DNA of 64,000 nt from Phenylobacterium sp. (lineage in GTDB: Bacteria > Pseudomonadota > Alphaproteobacteria > Caulobacterales > Caulobacteraceae), in assembly GCF_030681155.1 (NCBI RefSeq), contig NZ_JAUXXE010000030.1:62001-126000 (forward strand), in the 5' to 3' direction. The position numbers were made by a program, and so were the translations under genes. Of this stretch, positions 1 to 7,836 are shown one piece after another (within the stretch, counting starts at the first letter, position 1; each line of letters starts with the position of its first letter). The notes beneath the pieces were generated by a model. The model did not search any database. It was not told the DNA's origin and was given only the letters and a program-made list of their open reading frames with translations.

Positions 1-246
1 AACGCGGCGAAATACGGCGCGCTGGCGGGCGCTGGTCGGGTCTCCATCGTTTGGAGCGTGGCGAACAATCTGATGACGTTGGAGTGGCGTGAGCGCGGCG
101 GGCCGCCGGTAGCGCCGCCGACGCGGTCGGGCTTTGGCGCCCGGCTGACGGTTGCGGCCTTGCAGGCCTATGGGGGAACGGTGGAACTGACCTTTCCCCC
201 TGAAGGCGTCGAGTGCCGAATGCGGGCGCCGCTGACGGGCGCCTAG
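1..246 (+). CDS. HWE-family sensor histidine kinase, C-terminal fragment
   Basis: Only the last 81 codons are present; the gene enters from the left edge in frame 1. The fragment opens with NAAKYGAL, the N-box of the ATP-binding domain, then VSIVW, LEWRERGGPPV and SGFGARL. This order is typical of the HATPase part of HWE kinases, which phosphorylate response regulators in Alphaproteobacteria. The ending GGTVELTFPPEGVECRMRAPL is the usual last beta-strand, so the C-terminus is complete. Sensor domains and phospho-acceptor His lie outside the window, so the signal is unknown. Its stop codon overlaps that of the convergent OsmC gene by 4 nt. Confidence 0.85.
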   Translation, partial: NAAKYGALAGAGRVSIVWSVANNLMTLEWRERGGPPVAPPTRSGFGARLTVAALQAYGGTVELTFPPEGVECRMRAPLTGA

Positions 247-668
247 CCTTCCAACTTGGCGTCGAGGGTGATCTCAGCATTGAGCAGGCGAGAGACCGGG
301 CAACTCTTCTCAGCCGTTCGCGCTAGCTCCTCGAACTTGGCCTGATCGAGCCCGGGAACCTTGGCGCGAAGCGTGAGGGCCGAGCGGTCGATCTTGAACC
401 CCTCGCCATCGGGGACGAGGGAGACCGCCGCCTCTGTGCTGAGCTCTTCAGCCTCGGCGCCGGCGCGCTGGATCAGGAAGGCCAGCTGCATCGTGAAGCA
501 GCCTGCATGAGCGGCGGCGATCAGTTCCTCCGGGTTGGTCCCAGGTTCGCTCTCGAAGCGCGTCTTGAACGAGTATGGCGTTGTCGACAGGACGCCGGAG
601 TCGGTGGTCAGGTCGCCGTTTCCGTCCTTGCCGGTCCCGCGCCAGACTGCGCGTGCTTTGCGGATCAT
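243..668 (-). CDS. OsmC/Ohr-family peroxiredoxin
   Basis: A 141-residue OsmC-like thiol peroxidase that would reduce organic hydroperoxides in the cytoplasm. Both redox cysteines are visible in the usual contexts, AAHAGCFTMQL and KSCPVSRLL. The N-terminus (MIRKARAVWRGTGKDGNGDL, then TDSG) matches the OsmC rather than Ohr branch, as does the length. I chose the start at 668, because an upstream in-frame start would add 15 residues not seen in the family. It is convergent with the preceding kinase and followed at 735 by a same-strand MFS gene; no shared operon is evident. Confidence 0.88.
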   Translation of the reverse strand: MIRKARAVWRGTGKDGNGDLTTDSGVLSTTPYSFKTRFESEPGTNPEELIAAAHAGCFTMQLAFLIQRAGAEAEELSTEAAVSLVPDGEGFKIDRSALTLRAKVPGLDQAKFEELARTAEKSCPVSRLLNAEITLDAKLEG

Positions 669-734
669 TCTCGCCTCCCTTGAGCAGGGCCTGCCTGGCC
701 CAGGCCTACTCAACGTCGGCGAAGCGCAAATGGC

Positions 735-2171
735 TCACGCAATCGACTTGCGGCCGTTCATTTCGTCGCCGGCGTCCTTTGGCAGGCGGACGAAGAAGAA
801 CAAGGACAGGAAAGTGATCATGCCGATCACCACGAACACCGGCCCGATGGACGCCGCGCTGAGCTGGGTGTCGCCACGAGCCAGCATGAAGAAGTGCATG
901 AGCGCGGCGGCGATCCCGATTCCGATGGATTGGACAAGTTGCTGCATCATCGCCGCCGTCGTCGATGCGCGGCTCATCTGGTGCTGCTCGACGTCGGCAT
1001 AGGCCATGCCGTTCAGGCTGGTGAATTGGAGCGATCGGAAGAATCCGCCCACCGCCAGGATCGCCATGATGATCCAATGCGGGGTGGTGGGCTGGAACAG
1101 CCCGTAGGTCATGAAGCTGATCCCGACGATGACGGCGTTGACCGTAAGAACCGTTCGGAAGCCGAAGCGCCGCAGGATCGGCGGCGCGGTCGTCTTCATC
1201 ACCAAGGCCCCGGCTGCGGATATGAAGGTCATCAGGCCGGCCTGGAAGGGCGAGAGGCCAAAGCCGATTTGCAGCAGCATCGCCAACATGAAGGGCGTGG
1301 CGCCCATTGCGATCCGCATGAAGGAGCCGCCGATGACTGAGGCCGTGAAGGTCTGGATCCTGAAGACGCTGAGGTCGAGGATCGCGTGCGGATTTCCGCG
1401 CGCGTGGCGCCAGTAGATGGTCAGCGCCGTCGCGCCGCCCAGGAAGAGGGCGGCCACGACGCCGTTGGGCAGGGCGCCTCGTCCCAGATTCTCGAAGCCG
1501 AAGATCAGGCCAGCCAAGCCTACGCCGGTGAGGACGATGCCGATCCAGTCGATAGGCGAGACTTCCTGCTCCTTCACGTTGGGGACGAACCGGGCCACCA
1601 GGAACACCCCGACGATGGCGATCGGAATGTTGAGGAAGAAAATCCATCGCCAGTCGGCGAAGGTGACGATGGCGCCGCCAACGACCGGGCCGATCACTGG
1701 ACCAAGCAGGGCGGGCATGGTCATGACCGACATGGCGCCCACAAGTTCGCTCTTGGGCGTTGTCCGTAGCAGCACCAGCCGTCCCACCGGCCCCATCATG
1801 GCCCCGGCCATGCCCTGGAATATCCGGGCGATAACCAGCTGCGTCAGATTCTCAGCGAAACCACAGGCGGCCGATGAGGCGGCGAACAGCACCATGGCGG
1901 CGATGAAAATCCGCTTGGCTCCAAACTTGTCGGCGACCCAACCGCTGATTGGCAGGAACACCGCCGAGGCGAGCAGGAACATGGTGATAGCCAGGTTCAG
2001 CCGGAGCGGGTCCTCGTCCAACGCCACGGCCATGGTGGGCAGAGCGTTGGAAAGCACGGTCGCGTTCATCGTCTGCATCAGCAGCGCCGACCCGATGATG
2101 GCGGGGATCACCCAACCGCGGGTGACAGCCGTGGCGCGATCTTCTTCAATGGGTTGGTCGACGGGGCTCAT
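735..2171 (-). CDS. DHA2-family (14-TM) MFS multidrug efflux transporter
   Basis: A 478-residue inner-membrane drug:proton antiporter of the EmrB/QacA type. The first helix carries ALLMQTMNATVLSNALPTMA in the place of family motif D1. The loop GWVADKFGAKR is motif A and GPVIGPVVGGAI is motif C, the antiporter signature. About 14 hydrophobic segments run along the protein. Its start overlaps the stop of the upstream marR-like gene by 4 nt, so the two form one transcription unit. No membrane-fusion partner (EmrA-like) is adjacent, so it probably works alone. The substrate cannot be told from sequence. Confidence 0.9.
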   Translation of the reverse strand: MSPVDQPIEEDRATAVTRGWVIPAIIGSALLMQTMNATVLSNALPTMAVALDEDPLRLNLAITMFLLASAVFLPISGWVADKFGAKRIFIAAMVLFAASSAACGFAENLTQLVIARIFQGMAGAMMGPVGRLVLLRTTPKSELVGAMSVMTMPALLGPVIGPVVGGAIVTFADWRWIFFLNIPIAIVGVFLVARFVPNVKEQEVSPIDWIGIVLTGVGLAGLIFGFENLGRGALPNGVVAALFLGGATALTIYWRHARGNPHAILDLSVFRIQTFTASVIGGSFMRIAMGATPFMLAMLLQIGFGLSPFQAGLMTFISAAGALVMKTTAPPILRRFGFRTVLTVNAVIVGISFMTYGLFQPTTPHWIIMAILAVGGFFRSLQFTSLNGMAYADVEQHQMSRASTTAAMMQQLVQSIGIGIAAALMHFFMLARGDTQLSAASIGPVFVVIGMITFLSLFFFVRLPKDAGDEMNGRKSIA

Positions 2172-2611
2172 GGCTCAAGGCTCAGCAGTTGGAGGAGGGG
2201 GCCTTGCGCGGCATGGAGGGCCTCACGCGCCTCCGGCGTGAGCTTCGATAGTCGGGCCGCCAGCCAGTCGTTGCGGTGCTGCCGGATCAGGTCGAGTTGG
2301 GCCGATCCGGCGTCTGTGATTTCCAGCCCCGCGCGCCGCCCGTCGTCGGCGCAGAGCGCGCGGGTGATCCAACCGGAGGCTTCGAGGCGCTTCACGTGAC
2401 CGCTCATCGTCGGGCGGGACATCTGTTCAGCGTCGGCAAGGTCGCAGACCCCGACGCCCGGCTTGCGCTTGATCTGACCCAGGACGAGGGCGTCCAACGC
2501 CGAAACGCCGGCTCGCTGCGCCTCCTGCCGCAAGCGCCGAGCGACGCGCAGCAGCGGGGCCCTCAGGGCGTCGGCGAGGATTGTCGGATCGGAGGTGTCG
2601 GTGGTGGGCAT
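2168..2611 (-). CDS. MarR-family transcriptional regulator
   Basis: A 147-residue winged-helix repressor. The recognition region reads VCDLADAEQMSRPTMSGHVKRLEASGWITRALCADDGRRAGLEITDAG, with the wing DDGRR typical of MarR. It heads a two-gene operon with the DHA2 pump (4-nt overlap), so the likely role is ligand-relieved repression of itself and the pump. A promoter of good quality and an 8-bp palindrome lie directly upstream. No strong ribosome-binding site precedes the ATG at 2611, so translation initiation may be weak. Confidence 0.9.
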   Translation of the reverse strand: MPTTDTSDPTILADALRAPLLRVARRLRQEAQRAGVSALDALVLGQIKRKPGVGVCDLADAEQMSRPTMSGHVKRLEASGWITRALCADDGRRAGLEITDAGSAQLDLIRQHRNDWLAARLSKLTPEAREALHAAQGPLLQLLSLEP

Positions 2612-2619
2612 CGATCGCC

Positions 2620-2668
2620 AACTAGTTAGGTTTGCGAACTATCTATGCCCAGCCCGTGCGGCGGTCAA
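2620..2668 (-). promoter_or_regulatory. Promoter and operator of the marR-MFS operon
   Basis: On the minus strand, TTGACC (2668-2663) is followed after exactly 17 nt by TAGATA (2645-2640), a good sigma70-type promoter. The perfect palindrome AACTAGTT lies at 2620-2627, just downstream of the expected transcription start and 9 nt before the start codon. A further half-site pair AGTT/AACT overlaps it. This is the expected position for an autoregulatory MarR operator; binding is inferred. Confidence 0.6.
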
Positions 2669-2754
2669 TCTTGCGGGCCAGATACACGATTAACGGGAAC
2701 TGCGGGGTGTGAGCCCCGTTTAGAGTTACGAGGACCAACCTTGAGGTGAGTGCG

Positions 2755-2928
2755 ATGACCTTGACGCTTCGTTCAGAGCCGCCCCCGCGCCGGGATGTGG
2801 CGAGGTTCACTGAAGAAGTGCGTGGTGCGGTGCGGGAATTCTCGCCCGACCAGATCTTGGACCTAGCCGATATGCTGCACGATGAAATCCGCGAACGTCG
2901 AACGCGGGCGATCAGCAGGCCGCGGTAA
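2755..2928 (+). CDS. Small hypothetical protein
   Basis: A 57-residue charged protein that I do not recognise. The ATG at 2755 is preceded by GAGG at 2743-2746 with 8-nt spacing; a GTG at 2746 is an alternative. The sequence is acidic and basic in turn (ARFTEEVRGAVREF, ADMLHDEIRERRTR) and probably helical, with no signal peptide or membrane segment. It is isolated: divergent from marR and convergent with the DUF2239 gene. Confidence 0.55.
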   Translation: MTLTLRSEPPPRRDVARFTEEVRGAVREFSPDQILDLADMLHDEIRERRTRAISRPR

Positions 2929-2962
2929 GGAAGACGCGCAGAAGCGGGCTGCCGCCGGCTGA

Positions 2963-3547
2963 CTAGGGTTGCGCCACACTACCGGGCACGAGGGTGGCGG
3001 CTCGTCCTACAAGGGTTCGAACGTAGTCGCCTACATCGCGAGGCCATGCCGCGCTCAGTTCTTCAAAAGCGATGTAGTTGCCTGCGTAGAAGGCGCGCGA
3101 CGCTTCTTCGAACCCAGGCAGGTCTCCAGCGAGAACCAGCATAACGCGTCGAGCCGCCTCCTGGGCTTCGCGGTGTTTGTCGCGGCCTGATCTTCGTGCC
3201 GTATCAACCAGCCGCCGCAAGGTCGCTGAGGCGCCGCCAGGCTGGGCCGCGAGCCATTCCCAATGAGTCGGCAGGAGAGTTACTTCCCGGGCCTTCACCC
3301 CAAGCTTCGGGCGCCCGCGGGGCGCAGGCGTTGGCGCACTGACGGCAGCTGTGCGATCCAAGCGCTCGAGCACGTCTTCACACGAACCCCGCAAGTCGAG
3401 TTCCATAGGTCGTCCCGTGGCGTCATCGAAGACAACCAAGTGCGATTTGCCCGCGTCAGATGCGGCTTTTACAGCCGGAGCGACGTCAAGCAGAGAGCCG
3501 GACGCGATGCAATCCTGGCCTACGAACGCAGTATAGGTATCGGCCAT
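2963..3547 (-). CDS. DUF2239 family protein
   Basis: A 194-residue cytoplasmic protein matching DUF2239, a family of unknown function. The diagnostic central block is visible: RGRPKLGVKAREVTLLPTHW, followed by EWLAAQPGGASATLRRLVD. The N-terminal part (YTAFVGQDCIASG, VVFDDATGRPMELDLRG) also fits. In this family the central block resembles a short DNA-binding segment, but no function is established. It stands alone between two unrelated genes. Confidence 0.8.
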   Translation of the reverse strand: MADTYTAFVGQDCIASGSLLDVAPAVKAASDAGKSHLVVFDDATGRPMELDLRGSCEDVLERLDRTAAVSAPTPAPRGRPKLGVKAREVTLLPTHWEWLAAQPGGASATLRRLVDTARRSGRDKHREAQEAARRVMLVLAGDLPGFEEASRAFYAGNYIAFEELSAAWPRDVGDYVRTLVGRAATLVPGSVAQP

Positions 3548-3666
3548 AAACTACTCCAAGCCCGCGACTCTGGCGCGTCGCAGGCAATATTATCCGGCTA
3601 ATATTGGAGGCGATAGTAGGGCTGCTTGGGGCGTGTGTGCTTCCACCTGCCGTGCCGGCGGCGGCT

Positions 3667-4137
3667 CTACTCATCCTGCCCAGCGGGCTGGCTCCCATCG
3701 GCAAGTGACCCACCGCCAACGTCCAATCGTCCGCGCATTTGATTTTCCATTTGGCCGAACGCCTGATCAAGGGCGCCGATCGCAACGCGCGGTTCTATGG
3801 ACGAGAGGTTGCGGCCGAGCTTGCCGCTCAACGCCTTTAAGGAAAACAGGGTGATGGTCACCAGTCTGTTGTCCGCGCCGCAGGTGGCGAGATTTGTGTC
3901 GCCGACGAGGATCGCACAGGTGAGGCCGTTGAAGTCACTGCCAGTGGCCTCTGCAAAAAGCCTTAGCTTCGGGAAGCTGAAGCGGCCCCCGCCCGCCTCG
4001 AAGTGCTGATATGTCCGCAGCTTCATCGTCATTCTCTCCGCCACCTGTTTTGAGGTGAGGCCGCGGTGTTTTCTCACCGCACGGAGCACCGCAGTAAGGG
4101 CGTGGGAAATCGCCGGATCTTCAATCTCGCTAGCCAT
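3667..4137 (-). CDS. XRE-type helix-turn-helix protein
   Basis: A 156-residue protein with an N-terminal Cro/CI-like HTH: LTAVLRAVRKHRGLTSKQVA, then ERMTMKLRTYQHFEAGGGRFSF. The segment SKQVAERMTMKLRTYQHFE has the pattern of helices 2 and 3. The remaining ~90 residues (LFAEATGSDFNGLTCAILVG onward) are not recognised and may be a ligand or multimerisation region. The ATG at 4137 is the only reasonable start. No operon partner is visible, so the target is unknown; autoregulation is possible. Confidence 0.7.
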   Translation of the reverse strand: MASEIEDPAISHALTAVLRAVRKHRGLTSKQVAERMTMKLRTYQHFEAGGGRFSFPKLRLFAEATGSDFNGLTCAILVGDTNLATCGADNRLVTITLFSLKALSGKLGRNLSSIEPRVAIGALDQAFGQMENQMRGRLDVGGGSLADGSQPAGQDE

Positions 4138-4461
4138 TACACGCCACCGTTAGGCAACTAGGCCGTGTATTTGGCCTTTGAGGTACCTAAAGCCAGTTTT
4201 GATCATTCGCCAGATATATTGATAGGACAGAAGAGCCGGACATCGACGCGGCAGGCTTTTCAAAGGGTTGTGGTTCAAGGCAAGCCGATCAGACTCTGCA
4301 ACCACGCAAAGAGCTTGCGTAGATAGCGCAAGAATATTGCGTCAAAGCGGCCGAGAGACTTTTTGAGCAACTCTTGTTCCTCGGGCGCCTCTTTCGAAAA
4401 TTTCCGACATCCACCTAATATCATTCTGCATTGCCTGCCTGGGCATGCCGAGTGTCAGGGG
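4138..4461. other. Intergenic region, no gene seen
   Basis: This stretch between the divergent XRE and GntR genes must contain both promoters. It is more AT-rich than its surroundings (for example GATCATTCGCCAGATATATT near 4201-4220). I find no convincing promoter pair, long inverted repeat or lasso-precursor-like reading frame. A TTG-initiated extension of the GntR frame to 4363 is possible but has no ribosome-binding site. Confidence 0.5.
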
Positions 4462-5142
4462 ATGGGGTCATTGGCTGGAAAGCGTCGCGACACCTTCGGT
4501 TTAGCGTTGAACGAGTTGCGCGTACGCGTTCGCGACGGCCGGGCGGCTCCAGGGACGCCCCTAATGGTGAGCGACCTGGCCGAAGAACTGAAGCTTAGTC
4601 CGACGCCGGTGCGTGAAGCGCTGGCCTGGCTGGCGGGAGAGGGGTTGATCGAGAGCCAGCGTGGCGGCGAGGGCGGCTACCGGGTAAGGCGACTGTCACT
4701 GAGAGCTGTGGAAGATCTCTACGCACTGCAAGATCTGCTCTTGGCGGCCACGGTTCTTCCAGATCCGGGCCCAATTTGGCCGCTAGGCTCGGCTCGAGCG
4801 CAAGTAGAGCGGGCGTTGAGCCAGTTGCAGGACGTTGGCGAGGACGTGGTGCGAGCAACCGAGACCCTTTTTGGCGGGGCCATGGCGGGCATGCGCAATC
4901 GGGTAGTGTGGCAGGTTCACATCCGTCTGGCGGACCGACTGGCCATCGTGCGTCGGGTCGAGGCGTGTCTCTTCGCTGACCTCCCAAACGAACTGATGGG
5001 TATGGCGCTGGCCTATGACGCCGGATCGTTGAATTGGCGCGACGCTCTGGCCAGTTACGCTGAGCGCCGCGCCGGGCGGCTTGCGCACGTCCTGGAGGAA
5101 CTCGATCCGCCGCCCGGATTGTCGAATATTCTCACGATATAG
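4462..5142 (+). CDS. GntR-family regulator next to the lasso-peptide genes
   Basis: A 226-residue regulator with a clear N-terminal GntR winged helix: MVSDLAEELKLSPTPVREAL, then AWLAGEGLIESQRGGEGGYRV. The C-terminal half is helical and FadR/FCD-like in length but diverged. It ends 74 nt before the lasso precursor, on the same strand, so it is probably the local transcription regulator of the cluster. I prefer the ATG at 4462 to a TTG at 4363, because the added residues do not look like a protein N-terminus. The ligand is unknown; a peptide-derived signal would be attractive but is speculative. Confidence 0.75.
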   Translation: MGSLAGKRRDTFGLALNELRVRVRDGRAAPGTPLMVSDLAEELKLSPTPVREALAWLAGEGLIESQRGGEGGYRVRRLSLRAVEDLYALQDLLLAATVLPDPGPIWPLGSARAQVERALSQLQDVGEDVVRATETLFGGAMAGMRNRVVWQVHIRLADRLAIVRRVEACLFADLPNELMGMALAYDAGSLNWRDALASYAERRAGRLAHVLEELDPPPGLSNILTI

Positions 5143-5216
5143 TTTGTCTATGACCGTTCGAGGTCGCCCCCTTGGTGGGCCGCAACATCGCGGCGTCCGC
5201 AAACTAGGAGGCGACA

Positions 5217-5330
5217 ATGCTGAAATTCGCGATGAACCGCCTGATCTGCGTGGGCCAGGCTCGAAGCTTGACCCTCGGAGCTCCGATCGTGGGCGAGCCT
5301 GAGGAAGAGTCTCTCTTCTATCAGGAATAA
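5217..5330 (+). CDS. Lasso-peptide precursor (A protein)
   Basis: This 37-codon frame begins at ATG 5217 behind a strong AGGAGG (5206-5211, 5-nt spacing). The leader ends LICVGQARSLTL. This matches the Caulobacterales/sphingomonad leader pattern LIxLGxASxxTx, with the required Thr at position -2. The core would be residues 21-37, GAPIVGEPEEESLFYQE. Gly1 would bond to the side chain of Glu9, giving a nine-residue ring and an eight-residue tail; position 8 is Pro, so an eight-membered ring is excluded. Phe14 and Tyr15 are candidate plugs. The core has five Glu and no Lys or Arg. The ring resembles that of caulosegnin I (GAFVGQPE, from memory) with one residue inserted. Genes B and C follow directly. 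Ring size is inferred. Confidence 0.88.
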   Translation: MLKFAMNRLICVGQARSLTLGAPIVGEPEEESLFYQE

Positions 5331-5335
5331 GGTGA

Positions 5336-5377
5336 GGGCCGGCGTTGGCTGGGGCTGACGCCGGCTCCCTTTCTTTG
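5336..5377 (+). terminator. Attenuating terminator between lasso A and B genes
   Basis: Six nt after the precursor stop, GCCGGCGT (5338-5345) pairs perfectly with ACGCCGGC (5358-5365) around a 12-nt loop. Flanking G-T and G-C pairs extend the stem, and a T-rich run (TCCCTTTCTTT, 5366-5376) follows. This is a partial intrinsic terminator. It would give many precursor transcripts per enzyme transcript, as a stoichiometric substrate requires. Confidence 0.7.
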
Positions 5378-5389
5378 TGGGAGCGCATC

Positions 5390-6061
5390 GTGAACGAGAC
5401 CACTCGCTCAGTCGCCAACGACGTCTACGCAGCTTTGGTCGGCGCCGATCTCGTTTTCCTTGATATTGGTCGAGACGCCTATCACTGCCTTCCGGACGTG
5501 GATCCGGAGCTGGCCTCACCGTTCGCGGCTCATGCAATCGCAAACCTACCGGAAGCCTTGGCCGCTGAGTTGGCCAATGTTGGTTTGCTGTCGCACGCCC
5601 CTCGATTGCGAAACAGGCGCCCGTTCATTTTCGATCCAGCGCGATCGGACCTGATGGCGCAAGGCGACGTGAGCGCTAGCGCATCGGAGCGTCTCAGCAT
5701 GGTCGCGGCGACTTTCTCAATGGCCCGCCATTTTCATGGTCGTCCCCTGAAATACCTGATCGACCGTGCGAGCCAAAGATGTGCCAGGACGCAGATCCCG
5801 TTGGGAGCGCCTGGAGCGCTGGAGCTACGCCGCGTTCAGGTTTTTCGAGAGTTGTTGCCCTGGGTGCCGCAGCAAGGGGCGTGTCTCTATCGCTGCGTCT
5901 TGCTGCTGAAGTTCCTGCGCCAGGCTGGGCTGGACGCCCACTGGGTCTTTGGTGTTCGGACTTGGCCTTTTTCAGCCCACTGCTGGCTTCAGGCTGGCGA
6001 CGTCGTGTTCGACGATCCCGCCGACTATGTCGGCCGCTTCACGCCCATCTTGGTGGTATGA
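5390..6061 (+). CDS. Lasso-peptide leader peptidase with RRE domain (B protein)
   Basis: A 223-residue protein combining both halves of lasso B function. Residues ~1-80 (DLVFLDIGRDAYHCL and following) fit a PqqD-like RiPP recognition element that binds the leader. Residues ~95-223 are a transglutaminase-like cysteine protease (Transglut_core3) that cuts the leader after Thr-x. The candidate triad is Cys165 (QQGACLYRC), His197 (FSAHCWL) and Asp209 (VFDDP). I chose GTG 5390, with GGGAG at 5379-5383. The frame extends to a TTG at 5345, but that codon lies inside the terminator hairpin. The stop overlaps the C gene start in ATGA. It acts in the cytoplasm with C. Confidence 0.88.
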   Translation: MNETTRSVANDVYAALVGADLVFLDIGRDAYHCLPDVDPELASPFAAHAIANLPEALAAELANVGLLSHAPRLRNRRPFIFDPARSDLMAQGDVSASASERLSMVAATFSMARHFHGRPLKYLIDRASQRCARTQIPLGAPGALELRRVQVFRELLPWVPQQGACLYRCVLLLKFLRQAGLDAHWVFGVRTWPFSAHCWLQAGDVVFDDPADYVGRFTPILVV

Positions 6062-7836
6062 GCGCCATGCGGTTCATAGCCCTTTGCTGGAATCCGAGCA
6101 TCCGAAGCGCGCCTCTGATCGCGCCACCCTCGATAGCGAATTCGTCCGCCGATTGCTGGGCGATAGCTCTTGAGATGCCGGGCGTCATAGTTTTGACGGC
6201 GGGCCCCCAGCGCCCAGCTTTGAGGTGGGCGACCCAACTTCAAGGCTTGGTCATCGGAGATCTCTACTCGGGAAGCAAGCCAGCGTCCGATGAACCATTG
6301 TCGAGCGCCAGCAGCCGCGACCCTGTGTTGGTCGCTAAGCAACTCGTGACGTCGTACTGGGGGCGGTATGTCGCCGTGCTGCGTCCTTCGGATCTCTCTG
6401 GACCAAGCGTTTTGCGCGACCCATCGGGCGCTGTGGAGGCGCTGATCTGGCGTAGCGGCAACGTCACCGTCGTTGCGTCGACATTGCCCGATTTCCTGCT
6501 CGCGGCGCTTCCGCCGAAACTAAGTCTCGACCGCGAGCAGATAGCCTCCTGGTTGGAATCTCCCGCCGCCATCGCCGGCTCATCTGGCCTGGCCGGGATT
6601 CACGCCTTGGCTCCTGGATCCCTGTCCCAACCAGGACAGGCCGATACCCAAGTCTGGAGGCCGGTGGATTGGATCAACACTCCCCCGCCGCCGAATGATG
6701 AGCTTCCCACCATGGTGGAGGGCGCCGTTGATAAGGTCGTCCGGGCGCTAAGCTCAGATCGCCGAGGAATTCTAGTCGAGGTATCTGGTGGTCTGGATTC
6801 GTCGATCGTAGCGGCCGCCTTGGCCGCGGCCCGACATGCAAATGTGGTGCAATGGCTAAACTATCGCGCAGCCAGCGGTGAGGGTGACGAGCGGGTATTT
6901 GCTCGGAACTTAGCTGACGCTTTGGCCTTCGAACTCGCAGAGGCCGAAAAGCCAGACTACGTCCTCACGGAGCGCAAGCTCGCGGACATATCCAGGGGCG
7001 TGCGCCCCGGTCTTAGTGGTCTGGATTGTGAACGCGACGTCGACATTGGGATGCGGGCGCAATTGGCCGGCGCCGATACGATATTCACGGGGCAAGGCGG
7101 AGACATGGTGTTTTTCCAGTCTCCCAGCCCCCTCGTGGCGGCCGATCTATTTCATCTTCGAGGTTTGCGCGGCTTGGTGGATCCCAGCTTGGTCAACACC
7201 GCCCGGTGGCTGCGGAAATCAGTCTGGAGCCTCGCGATGCTCGCGTGGTCTGAGAGACGTGGACGCCGACTTCCGGCCACTGGGCGCCCGTCATTCCTAG
7301 CTGACAGAACCAGCTTCGATGGCGCCGCCCACCCTTGGCTTGTTGGATTGGAAGAGGTTCCTCCAGCCAAACGCCTACAGGTGTGCAGTCTGGTGGAGAA
7401 GCTGACCCTTTATGGCGAAAACCGCCGTAGCCTGGTGGCCGACGTCATTCATCCGCTACTCGCCCAGCCTATCATGGAGCTATGTCTGAGGACGCCCACA
7501 CCAGTGCTTACATCGGGCGGGCGAGATCGTGGGCTTGCCAGGCAGGCCTTCTCTCACCGACTACCCGACGCTATCGCCGGCCGGCGCACCAAGGGCAGCC
7601 TGGGAGGCTATTATGCGCGAACTGTCGCCGGGAGCCTGGCGTTCCTGCGACCGTTTCTTCTTGAAGGCCGCCTGGCGCAAATGAACATGATCAACGTTGC
7701 ACGGCTCGAAGCCTTGTTGACGCGCGAGCAATTGATCATCCGCGGCGACTATCCATCCATACTCTTTACCGCGTTGGTGGAGTCCTGGGTTCGGGAGTGG
7801 GAGAGCCGTATCTCATCGTTGCACGGACGGTCCTAG
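6058..7836 (+). CDS. Lasso-peptide macrolactam synthetase (C protein)
   Basis: A 592-residue homologue of asparagine synthetase B that adenylates the ring Glu side chain and closes it on the core N-terminus. The PP-loop SGGLDSS is at residues 243-249. The N-terminal glutaminase-like half (MSAMRFIALCWNPS) lacks the catalytic Cys at position 2, as expected because no ammonia is used. The start is fixed by the 4-nt ATGA overlap with B; the open frame runs back into B but is not homologous there. Its 3' end overlaps the convergent isopeptidase gene by 24 nt. No ABC exporter (D) gene follows. Confidence 0.9.
   Translation: MSAMRFIALCWNPSIRSAPLIAPPSIANSSADCWAIALEMPGVIVLTAGPQRPALRWATQLQGLVIGDLYSGSKPASDEPLSSASSRDPVLVAKQLVTSYWGRYVAVLRPSDLSGPSVLRDPSGAVEALIWRSGNVTVVASTLPDFLLAALPPKLSLDREQIASWLESPAAIAGSSGLAGIHALAPGSLSQPGQADTQVWRPVDWINTPPPPNDELPTMVEGAVDKVVRALSSDRRGILVEVSGGLDSSIVAAALAAARHANVVQWLNYRAASGEGDERVFARNLADALAFELAEAEKPDYVLTERKLADISRGVRPGLSGLDCERDVDIGMRAQLAGADTIFTGQGGDMVFFQSPSPLVAADLFHLRGLRGLVDPSLVNTARWLRKSVWSLAMLAWSERRGRRLPATGRPSFLADRTSFDGAAHPWLVGLEEVPPAKRLQVCSLVEKLTLYGENRRSLVADVIHPLLAQPIMELCLRTPTPVLTSGGRDRGLARQAFSHRLPDAIAGRRTKGSLGGYYARTVAGSLAFLRPFLLEGRLAQMNMINVARLEALLTREQLIIRGDYPSILFTALVESWVREWESRISSLHGRS

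Noticed and set aside
5119..5143. Possible precursor promoter TTGTCG / TATAGT
   Set aside because: The spacer is only 13 nt and the second box overlaps the GntR stop codon, so it is not reported as a promoter.
5345..5389. Upstream TTG start for the lasso B protein
   Set aside because: The codon is part of the terminator stem and has no ribosome-binding site; GTG 5390 has GGGAG at proper spacing.
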